In this document: piece after piece, positions 1 to 5,606 of the stretch
How positions within the stretch are numbered: position 1 is the stretch's first letter
Layout: the number at the start of each line of letters is the position of its first letter
From: an uncultured Oribacterium sp.
GTDB lineage: Bacteria; Bacillota; Clostridia; Lachnospirales; Lachnospiraceae
Direction of reading: 5' to 3'
Assembly (NCBI GenBank): GCA_934279105.1
Contig: CAKQWR010000065.1
Coordinates: forward strand, 1-10,108
DNA: 10,108 nt
Position numbers and translations under genes: made by a program
Notes under the pieces: model-generated
What the model was told of the DNA's origin: nothing
Databases searched by the model: none
The model's input: only the letters and a program-made list of their open reading frames with translations

Positions 1-1
1 G

Positions 2-913
2 ATGCGAGATGTTGTACTGGGCGTCGATCAGGCGGAGCTTCTGCTTGAGAACCCGGGCCACATGGGGGAGCCGGTCGGCCGGAATGCGAACCGCATCGGT
101 CAGGCAGGCTTCGATCTGAACGGCAAGCATTATGCACTTGCCATCAATGACAACGGCGCAAACAATCTGCATTCCGGTCCGGATTACTGGCGCACGCGCA
201 TCTGGGAGGCAGACTATGCAGATGCCGGTCTCGGCAGTTACGTGCTTTTCTCTCTGCATTCTCCGGACGGCGATCAGGGATTCCCTGGAAACGCGGAGGT
301 GGCCGTGACCTACACCCTGACCGAGGATGATACACTCGAGATTCACTATCAGGCGACGGCGGATCAGGATACCGTCTTTAACATGACGAACCACGCGTAT
401 TTTAATCTGAATGGTTATGACAGTGGTGATGCGATGAATCAGCGTGTCTGGATCAATGCAGACACATATACACCAGCCAGCGAAATTTCGATTCCGTATG
501 GTCGTATCGAGCCAGTGGCCGGCACGCCGATGGATTTTACCACCGAGAAGGTGATCGCACGCGATATCAACGCAGATTTTGACCAGCTGAAGTTTGCTCA
601 CGGCTTCGATCACAACTGGGTGCTCAATGACTATGACGGTGATGTACGTCTTGTGGCCTCTGCGTATGCGGAGGAATCCGGTATCAAGATGTCCGTATAC
701 ACCGATCTCGAGGGCCTTCAGTTCTATACTGCAAACTTCATGAGCGGTGATTTCGAGGGCAAGAATGGTGTGCACTTCGGACCGCGCCATGCATACTGCT
801 TCGAGACACAGCACTATCCGGACTGTCTGCATAAGCCGGCGTGGCCGACCAGCATCGTAAAGGCCGGTGAAGAGTATGATACAACAACAATTTTCAAGTG
901 GGAGCTTCAGTAA
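2..913 (+). CDS. galM: Aldose 1-epimerase (galactose mutarotase), 5'-truncated by window edge
   Basis: Interconverts alpha and beta anomers of aldoses such as galactose in the cytoplasm, feeding the Leloir pathway. The visible 303 residues carry the family landmarks: NNLHSG with His57, TNHAYFNL with His131, and FETQHYPD near the C-terminus with the general-base Glu268. By family knowledge these correspond to His96, His170 and Glu304 of the Lactococcus enzyme, so roughly 39 N-terminal residues lie before the window. The ATG at position 2 is therefore probably an internal Met: the reading begins at MRDVVLG, which in relatives is an internal beta strand. The gene ends in TAA at 911-913. A perfect hairpin follows 50 bases downstream. 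No other sugar gene is visible, so the operon context is unknown. The family call is very secure; only the start is missing. Confidence 0.95.
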   Translation: MRDVVLGVDQAELLLENPGHMGEPVGRNANRIGQAGFDLNGKHYALAINDNGANNLHSGPDYWRTRIWEADYADAGLGSYVLFSLHSPDGDQGFPGNAEVAVTYTLTEDDTLEIHYQATADQDTVFNMTNHAYFNLNGYDSGDAMNQRVWINADTYTPASEISIPYGRIEPVAGTPMDFTTEKVIARDINADFDQLKFAHGFDHNWVLNDYDGDVRLVASAYAEESGIKMSVYTDLEGLQFYTANFMSGDFEGKNGVHFGPRHAYCFETQHYPDCLHKPAWPTSIVKAGEEYDTTTIFKWELQ

Positions 914-963
914 GCGGAAACACTTCTTTTCGAAGCACCCACAGAACATCCACGGGCGGCGCG

Positions 964-992
964 CGACAGCTGCTTTTGAAAAGCAGCTGTCG
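964..992 (+). terminator. Perfect 14-bp hairpin after galM, possible terminator
   Basis: The arms CGACAGCTGCTTTT (964-977) and AAAAGCAGCTGTCG (979-992) are perfectly complementary around one central base; physically about 12 pairs with a small A/U-rich loop. It lies between the galM stop and topB, the right place to end or stabilise the galM transcript. A 3' U-tract is absent: TATAAGG follows. It is therefore not a textbook intrinsic terminator and might instead be a processing or stability hairpin. Confidence 0.45.
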
Positions 993-1080
993 TATAAGGA
1001 AGCGAGGGAAGCGGTAGCCTATGGCGTTCCCCGGTTCCAGAAAGAAGCCGGCATTCGCGTATGGATCAGTGGGAGGCGAA

Positions 1081-3177
1081 TTGAAGAAATTATTTATCGC
1101 AGAGAAACCGTCGGTGGCGCAGCAGTTCGCCCAGGCGCTGGGGATGAAAAACGTCCGGCGCGGAGACGGATTCCTGGAAAATGAAGATTATGTGGTGACC
1201 TGGTGCGTAGGTCACCTCGTACAGCTCAGCTATCCGGCGGCGTACGATGAGAAGTACCAGAAGTGGAGCTTCGATACGCTTCCGTTTATTCCGAAGGCGG
1301 ATGAATGGAAATACGAAGTCAGTAAGAATACAGCGAAGCAGTTTGCGGTCGTGTCGAAGCAGCTGAATCGTCCGGATGTTGAGACCATCTATATCTGCAC
1401 CGATAGTGCCCGCGAGGGAGAATACATTTATCGCCTCGTCGATATGATGGCGGAGGTGCCGAAGGAGAAGGAGCGCCGTCGTGTATGGATTGATTCGCAG
1501 ACGAACGAAGAAATTCTTCGTGGTATCCGCGAAGCGAAACTCGACAGCGAGTATGATCACCTGTCAGCTGCGGCCTTCAGCCGTGCGAAAGAAGATTACC
1601 TTATGGGAATCAACTTCAGCCGTGCGCTGTCGTTGAAGTATCGTTATCGGATCAAGCAGCAGCTCGGTATGAAGCCAGAGGAAAAGATGACCGTGGCCGT
1701 CGGTCGCGTGATGACCTGCGTGCTCGGCATGATCGTCAAGCGGGAGCAGGAGATTCGTGCTTTTCAGAAGACGACTTTCTACCGGATCCTCGGGGATTTC
1801 GCACTTGCAGAGGGGGCGAAACTGACAGCAGACTGGAAGCCGAATGAGCAGTCGACACGCTACAATCCGACGGAAATATATGACGGGAAAGGATTCCTGA
1901 AACCGGAGTGTGCCGCTGAATTTATGAAGAGCTTTATGCCGTTCCCATGTGAGGCAACCGTGACCGGTGTTACGAAGAAGAAGGAAACGAAGAATCCACC
2001 ACTGCTTTATAACCTCGCAGAGCTGCAGAATGACTGTGCGAAGATGTTTAAGATCAGCCCGGATGAGACCCTCGCCATCGCACAGGAGCTCTATGAGAAG
2101 AAACTGACCACCTATCCTCGTACCGATGCACGTGTACTCTCAACGGCTGTATCGAAAGAAATCGAAAAGAATATCCGCGGCATCGCGAACTATGCACCGG
2201 TGGCGGCGCAGGCACAGGAAATCCTGGCATCCGGCAGTTTCAAAACCATCGCAAAAACGCGCTATGTGGATGACAAGAAGATCGCCGATCATTATGCGAT
2301 CATTCCGACCGGGCAGGGGCAGCGCGAATACCAGTCGCTGAAGCCGCTTTCGAAGAAGGTATATGAACTCATCTGTCGTCGTTTCCTTTCCGTTTTCTTC
2401 CCACCGGCGATTTATGAACGCATCGCGCTTGCGATCGACTGTCAGGGCGAAACGTTCAGTGTGAGCTCCAGAGCACTGAAAGAGGAAGGCTATCTGAAGG
2501 TCGCGGACATGCGCCGAAGCGCAGCACTGGGTGGTACAGACACTGTTGTGAATACAGGAGGTCCAGCCAATGCAGGCGTTTCGGCATCTGACGCTTCGAT
2601 CATGACTGCTTCGACAGCAGGATCTGACGGCGTCGCGATGACAGGTGCGGATGGAAGCATTGGCCCAGAAGGCAGTGCAGAAGATGCAGCAGAGGATGGC
2701 GATAATCGCAGTCTGAGCGAGGCTCTTCTGAAGATGCGGAAGGGACAGAAACTGCAGCTTGAGACGCTCCGCGTGAAGGAGGGAGAGACGGCACCACCGA
2801 AACGCTATACTTCCGGATCGATGATTCTCGCGATGGAGAATGCGGGAAATCTCATCGAAGATGAGGAACTGCGAGCGCAGATCAAGGGTGCCGGCATCGG
2901 CACCAGTGCGACACGTGCGGGTATTCTCACGAAGCTCGTGGATAACAAATATATCGCGCTGCAGAAAAAGACACAGGTACTGACACCGACGAAGCTCGGT
3001 GAGTACATCGCATATTATGTGAAAATTTCAGTGCCGCATCTGCTGAATCCGAAGCTGACCGCCTCCTGGGAAATGGGGCTGTCAGAGGTTGCGGACGGTA
3101 CGATCACCGAAGCAGAGTATATGGAGAAGCTTGAGGACTTCGTTCGAAGCAGAACCGAAAGGATTCGAGCGCTCTGA
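1081..3177 (+). CDS. topB: DNA topoisomerase III (type IA)
   Basis: Type IA topoisomerase that cuts one strand through a 5'-phosphotyrosine and decatenates or relaxes DNA. The start is taken as TTG at 1081, giving MKKLFIAEKPSVA, the usual N-terminus, with GGGAGG at 1071-1076 as ribosome binding site. An in-frame ATG at 1021 would add 20 residues (MAFPGSRKKP...) that do not look like the family. The protein is 698 aa. The Toprim domain has FIAEKPS (Glu8) and TDSAREGE (Asp108). The active-site Tyr345 lies in TTYPRTDARVLS, and GTSATRAGI comes from the C-terminal core. There are no C-terminal zinc ribbons; the chain ends TERIRAL. An approximately 67-residue Gly/Ala/Ser/Asp/Thr-rich segment (residues 478-544) interrupts the usual short linker between EGYLKVADM and the KMRKGQKL strand. 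The Toprim DxD has Ala110 at its second Asp position. Confidence in identity is high and in the TTG start good. Confidence 0.95.
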   Translation: MKKLFIAEKPSVAQQFAQALGMKNVRRGDGFLENEDYVVTWCVGHLVQLSYPAAYDEKYQKWSFDTLPFIPKADEWKYEVSKNTAKQFAVVSKQLNRPDVETIYICTDSAREGEYIYRLVDMMAEVPKEKERRRVWIDSQTNEEILRGIREAKLDSEYDHLSAAAFSRAKEDYLMGINFSRALSLKYRYRIKQQLGMKPEEKMTVAVGRVMTCVLGMIVKREQEIRAFQKTTFYRILGDFALAEGAKLTADWKPNEQSTRYNPTEIYDGKGFLKPECAAEFMKSFMPFPCEATVTGVTKKKETKNPPLLYNLAELQNDCAKMFKISPDETLAIAQELYEKKLTTYPRTDARVLSTAVSKEIEKNIRGIANYAPVAAQAQEILASGSFKTIAKTRYVDDKKIADHYAIIPTGQGQREYQSLKPLSKKVYELICRRFLSVFFPPAIYERIALAIDCQGETFSVSSRALKEEGYLKVADMRRSAALGGTDTVVNTGGPANAGVSASDASIMTASTAGSDGVAMTGADGSIGPEGSAEDAAEDGDNRSLSEALLKMRKGQKLQLETLRVKEGETAPPKRYTSGSMILAMENAGNLIEDEELRAQIKGAGIGTSATRAGILTKLVDNKYIALQKKTQVLTPTKLGEYIAYYVKISVPHLLNPKLTASWEMGLSEVADGTITEAEYMEKLEDFVRSRTERIRAL

Positions 3178-3264
3178 GACGACATAAGTGAAGACTAGTT
3201 TAGAAAGCCCGGAGCCTTACGGGAAATTATGAGGCAGATCGAGCTCTCTGGAAAGAAGAGAATT

Positions 3265-3942
3265 ATGAAAAAACAAGATGTAACGATTGCAGCGATGTAT
3301 GATCTTCAGTATACGGAGGCAGGCGCGATTTTCGAAGGTCTCACCTATCCGTGGGAGGCACTTTCGAAGATTCACGATTTCATCGCAGCATACGGTCCGA
3401 CGCTTCCGAAGGACGAGTATGATGAAGTGAAACCACATGTCTGGGTTCATAAAACGGCGACGGTATTTGACTCTGCGTATCTCGCAGAGTACATTATCAT
3501 CGGAGCAGAGACCGAAGTACGGCAGTGTGCATTCCTCCGTGGCAACATCATGGTCGGGAAGCACTGCGTGATTGGTAACAGCTGTGAGTTGAAAAATGTA
3601 GTGATCTTCGACAATGTACAGGTTCCGCACTATAATTATGTCGGAGATTCAATTCTCGGTTACAAGTCGCATATGGGCGCGGCTTCGCTGACATCAAATG
3701 TAAAGTCGGATAAGAAGCTTGTGGTCGTCCACGCGGAAGATGGCGATATCGAGACCGGGCTTAAGAAGTTCGGTGCGATGCTGAGCGATCATGTCGAGGT
3801 GGGATGCGGCTCCATTCTGAATCCGGGCACGGTGATCGGACGGAACACAAATGTCTATCCGCTTAGCTCGGTGCGTGGCTGTGTCGACGCAAATTCCATC
3901 TATAAGTCAAAGGGCGAGGTCGAAATCGTCCCGAAGCACTGA
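3265..3942 (+). CDS. Left-handed beta-helix (GlmU C-domain-like) acyltransferase-type protein
   Basis: A 225-residue protein built mostly of hexapeptide-repeat beta-helix (about residues 56-205), preceded by a helical N-terminus containing FEGLTYPWEAL. It resembles the acetyltransferase half of GlmU: VPHYNYVGDSILG matches the GlmU segment with catalytic His and Tyr, so His122 and Tyr125 align with E. coli GlmU His363 and Tyr366. The GlmU nucleotidyltransferase domain is absent, although relatives are often annotated as UDP-GlcNAc pyrophosphorylase. Acetyl-CoA-dependent transfer to a sugar or sugar nucleotide is plausible but the substrate is unknown. The start at 3265 follows purine-rich GGAAAGAAGAG (3250-3260). 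An in-frame ATG at 3229, with GGGA at 3221-3224, would add 12 residues (MRQIELSGKKRI) and cannot be excluded. It lies 87 bases after topB and 48 before upp, with no strong terminator on either side. Confidence 0.8.
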   Translation: MKKQDVTIAAMYDLQYTEAGAIFEGLTYPWEALSKIHDFIAAYGPTLPKDEYDEVKPHVWVHKTATVFDSAYLAEYIIIGAETEVRQCAFLRGNIMVGKHCVIGNSCELKNVVIFDNVQVPHYNYVGDSILGYKSHMGAASLTSNVKSDKKLVVVHAEDGDIETGLKKFGAMLSDHVEVGCGSILNPGTVIGRNTNVYPLSSVRGCVDANSIYKSKGEVEIVPKH

Positions 3943-3953
3943 TTTGTTTTTTA

Positions 3954-3967
3954 CCGGCTTCGGCCGG
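3954..3967 (+). other. UUCG tetraloop hairpin ahead of upp ribosome binding site
   Basis: CCGGC-TTCG-GCCGG forms a very stable 5-bp stem with a UUCG loop, ending 10 bases before the upp Shine-Dalgarno site (AAAGGAG, 3978-3984, 6 bases before ATG). Six Ts (3947-3952) lie before rather than after the stem, so it does not read as an intrinsic terminator on the + strand, and the minus strand has As after it. It may separate or protect the upp message; no regulator is evident. Confidence 0.45.
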
Positions 3968-3990
3968 AACATATATTAAAGGAGTTTACC

Positions 3991-4635
3991 ATGGAAAATA
4001 ATTTTGGAGCAAATGTTCACATCATGAATCACCCACTGCTTACGCATAAGATTTCACTTCTGCGTGATAAGCACACCGGAACGAACGAGTTCCGTCAGCT
4101 CGTCGAAGAAATCGCGATGCTGATGGGCTTCGAGGCACTGTCTGATCTTCCGACGAAGACCGTCGAGCTTGATACGCCGATTGAGACAGCAGATGTTGAA
4201 ATGCTGGCTGGCCGTAAGCTTGCCATCGTTCCGATTCTTCGCGCTGGTCTCGGCATGGTCTCCGGTCTCACTGCACTGGTTCCGAGTGCCAAGATCGGTC
4301 ATATCGGCATGTACCGTGATGAAACCACACATCAGCCGGTAGAGTATTTCTGTAAGCTGCCAAACCCGATTGAAGAGCGTCAGATCGTCGTTTGCGATCC
4401 GATGCTGGCGACCGGTGGCTCTGCAGTCGATGCCATCGACCAGATTAAGAAGCATGGTGGTAAGAAGATCAAGTTTATCTGTATCATCGCTGCACCGGAA
4501 GGCGTAAAGCGTCTTGCAGAAGCACATCCGGATGTACAGATCTATGTCGGAAACCTCGATCGCTGCCTGAATGAGAATGCATACATCTGTCCGGGTCTGG
4601 GTGATGCCGGTGATCGAATCTTCGGAACTAAGTAA
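3991..4635 (+). CDS. upp: Uracil phosphoribosyltransferase
   Basis: Salvages uracil by joining it to PRPP to give UMP and pyrophosphate in the cytoplasm. The protein is 214 aa, a few residues longer than the usual 208-210. Visible signatures are RAGLGM at about 84-89, the PRPP-binding loop [13 protein letters not shown] at 133-145, and the C-terminal uracil-binding segment [16 protein letters not shown]. The start is fixed by the AAAGGAG site six bases upstream. The TAA at 4633-4635 is followed after about 20 bases by the large palindrome that separates this gene from the convergent tRNA. No uracil permease or PyrR-type element is visible nearby. Confidence 0.97.
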   Translation: MENNFGANVHIMNHPLLTHKISLLRDKHTGTNEFRQLVEEIAMLMGFEALSDLPTKTVELDTPIETADVEMLAGRKLAIVPILRAGLGMVSGLTALVPSAKIGHIGMYRDETTHQPVEYFCKLPNPIEERQIVVCDPMLATGGSAVDAIDQIKKHGGKKIKFICIIAAPEGVKRLAEAHPDVQIYVGNLDRCLNENAYICPGLGDAGDRIFGTK

Positions 4636-4656
4636 AGCACGAGAAAGCATAGAAGT

Positions 4657-4884
4657 GTTGCGCGATGTGGATGATGTCCTCACAACGTCAGTTGCATTGC
4701 GGTGGAAAAATCATAAAACAGAGCCCGAAGAGACAGTAGGTCCCCTGCAATCGACGACATTTTCCGGATGAAAATGTCGTGTTGCAGGGGAAGCCAAGGA
4801 GAGATACGCCAACTGTCTCTAAGGGCTCTGTTTTGGATTTTTCACATCCTCATGCAATTCCGTTATGTGGACATCATCTCGCAA
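4657..4884. repeat. Large nested imperfect palindrome (about 228 bp)
   Basis: A series of nested complementary arms share one centre. From outside in: TTGCG/CGCAA (4658-4662 with 4880-4884), GATGATGTCC/GGACATCATC (4670-4679 with 4869-4878), CACAACG/CGTTATG (one mismatch), TTGCAT/ATGCAA (4692-4697 with 4852-4857), GAAAAATC/GATTTTTC (4705-4712 with 4836-4843), AAAACAGAGCCC/GGGCTCTGTTTT (4715-4726 with 4823-4834), AGAGACAGT/ACTGTCTCT (4729-4737 with 4812-4820), TCCCCTGCAA/TTGCAGGGGA (4741-4750 with 4782-4791) and ACGACATTTTC/GAAAATGTCGT (4754-4764 with 4770-4780), closing on a 5-base loop. A 20-base unpaired segment (4792-4811) bulges on the right arm. AGCATA occurs just outside both ends (4646-4651 and 4890-4895), a possible but weak target duplication. 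No protein is encoded. It may be a MITE-like element, a structured RNA or an elaborate terminator; the sequence alone does not decide. Confidence 0.85.
4715..4842. terminator. Probable bidirectional terminator arms within the palindrome
   Basis: AAAACAGAGCCC (4715-4726) pairs with GGGCTCTGTTTT (4823-4834), a GC-rich stem flanked by an A-tract on the left and a T-tract on the right, followed by a further GGATTTTT. This is the usual design of a bidirectional intrinsic terminator, apart from the unusually long folded interior of about 96 bases. It would end the upp transcript and back up the end of the convergent tRNA transcript. Confidence 0.5.
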
Positions 4885-4974
4885 TGCGCAGCATATGTAA
4901 GTATGGAGCTCTATGAATACGATGGCTGTTCTTGATTAATCGTTGGGGATATTCTAAACTAAGGATGCTTCAAT

Positions 4975-5014
4975 AAAAAAGGTCGAGCCCGGACGTGAGG
5001 TCCGTTCTCGATCC
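4975..5014 (-). terminator. Rho-independent terminator of the tRNA-Leu transcript
   Basis: Read on the minus strand: GGATCGAG-AA-CGGAC-CTCAC-GTCCG-GG-CTCGACC followed directly by TTTTTT. The outer arm (one bulged A) and inner 5-bp arm form a long stem ending in a clear U-tract. It lies 68 bases beyond the tRNA 3' end and faces the palindrome after upp. Confidence 0.8.
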
Positions 5015-5022
5015 CTGCGAGA

Positions 5023-5076
5023 TACCGATCAGAGATCGGTACATGTACGTTCCGGCCTTTGCTTGATGCAAAGGCC
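5023..5076 (-). other. Two hairpins in the tRNA 3' trailer
   Basis: Between the tRNA and its terminator lie two perfect stem-loops. One is GGCCTTTGC/GCAAAGGCC (5054-5062 with 5068-5076, loop of 5) and the other is TACCGATC/GATCGGTA (5023-5030 with 5034-5041, loop of 3). With the terminator they make a trailer of three consecutive hairpins, longer than a tRNA processing trailer needs. Both could equally form on the + strand. No known RNA family is recognised. Confidence 0.6.
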
Positions 5077-5081
5077 TACAC

Positions 5082-5160
5082 TGCCGATGATGGGAGTCGA
5101 ACCCACACGGTTTCCCGAACGATTTTGAGTCGTTTGCGTCTGCCATTCCGCCACATCGGC
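5082..5160 (-). tRNA. tRNA-Leu (anticodon CAA)
   Basis: The minus strand folds into a complete cloverleaf of 79 nt. It has acceptor GCCGATG/CATCGGC (7 perfect pairs), a D-arm GCG...CGC with loop GG, anticodon stem AACGA/TCGTT with loop CTCAAAA (anticodon CAA at 5125-5127, reading UUG), an extended class II variable arm CGG-GAAA-CCG, and a T-arm GTGGG-TTCGACT-CCCAT. The discriminator base is A, as expected for leucine. CCA is not encoded (GTG follows), so it must be added by the CCA-adding enzyme. The variable region of 11 nt is at the short end for tRNA-Leu. It is the only minus-strand gene in the window, convergent with upp and divergent from the polA cluster. Confidence 0.95.
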
Positions 5161-5215
5161 TAAGTTTGTGTTACGATTTGTATAAATGGTGAGCTGAACA
5201 GCAGCCCACTTGCAG

Positions 5216-5244
5216 AATTTAGCATATAATTGCGAGGTTTTCAA
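5216..5244 (-). promoter_or_regulatory. Candidate sigma-70-type promoter for tRNA-Leu
   Basis: On the minus strand TTGAAA (5239-5244) and TAAATT (5216-5221) are separated by 17 bases, with a TGC extended -10 directly before the -10 box. Transcription would start near 5209, giving a leader of about 49 nt before the tRNA. The boxes overlap the region just upstream of the + strand gene at 5252, so the two directions may compete for polymerase. Confidence 0.55.
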
Positions 5245-5251
5245 GTCGATT

Positions 5252-5590
5252 ATGACCTGTCTGGAAGCACGAAAGTGTATTTATGATTATCTGAATAATA
5301 AACTGTCGGATGAGAAGCTTCAGGAGTTCATGGAGCATATTTCTGAGTGCGATGAATGCATGGAGGAGCTTCGAATCACACATATGGTCTATAGTGGTGT
5401 GCAGAAGCTGGATGCGGTGGATGACTCGAATCTGAACATCGATGGATCATTCCGACGTCAGCTTTTGGATACACGTTTTTATCTGTTCCGTATTCATTCG
5501 CTGCAGATTATTCGGATGGTCGCAGACTCGGCTGTTTTCTGGGCAGTACTCGTGACGCTTCTTTTGCAGCTTCGCATATGGTTTCGATAG
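5252..5590 (+). CDS. Small zinc-finger membrane protein, anti-sigma-factor-like (zf-HC2 type)
   Basis: A 112-residue protein starting at ATG 5252 (MTCLEARKCIYDYL). The N-terminal part carries His29-x3-Cys33-x2-Cys36 (MEHISECDECMEEL) with Cys3 or Cys9 as a possible fourth ligand, the layout of zinc-binding anti-sigma domains of the zf-HC2 family. A single hydrophobic segment near residues 89-107 (ending QLRIWFR) would anchor it in the membrane by its C-terminus. GAGG at 5234-5237 is 14 bases upstream, a long spacing, so initiation is somewhat uncertain; a TTG at 5210 would add 14 residues but is less family-like. It lies 16 bases before polA and is probably co-transcribed with it. No sigma factor is adjacent, so an anti-sigma role is only a domain-based guess; it might serve as a zinc- or redox-responsive membrane protein. 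Confidence 0.75.
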   Translation: MTCLEARKCIYDYLNNKLSDEKLQEFMEHISECDECMEELRITHMVYSGVQKLDAVDDSNLNIDGSFRRQLLDTRFYLFRIHSLQIIRMVADSAVFWAVLVTLLLQLRIWFR

Positions 5591-5606
5591 TTAGAGGAGA
5601 ATAGAG

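Noticed and set aside
1021..1080. Upstream ATG start for topB at 1021
   Set aside because: The 20 added residues are unlike topoisomerase III N-termini, and the TTG at 1081 has a strong GGGAGG site and gives the canonical MKKLFIAEKPS.
1090..1560. Minus-strand 156-codon frame inside topB
   Set aside because: It lies opposite the conserved Toprim region of topB and shows no family features.
3943..3967. Intrinsic terminator between the beta-helix gene and upp
   Set aside because: The T-run precedes the hairpin instead of following it, on either strand reading the order is wrong for termination.
4571..4771. Small + strand frame spanning the end of upp and the left arm of the palindrome
   Set aside because: It overlaps upp in another frame and runs into palindromic sequence; there is no ribosome binding site of note or family match.
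4657..4884. The large palindrome as a CRISPR array or riboswitch
   Set aside because: There are no regularly spaced direct repeats, and it lies after upp facing a convergent tRNA, with no downstream + strand gene for a riboswitch to control closely.
5225..5230. Perfect TATAAT as a + strand promoter for the zinc-finger gene and polA
   Set aside because: The bases 16-18 upstream (around 5201-5208) do not resemble a -35 box, there is no TG extension, and the resulting leader would lack the GAGG site.
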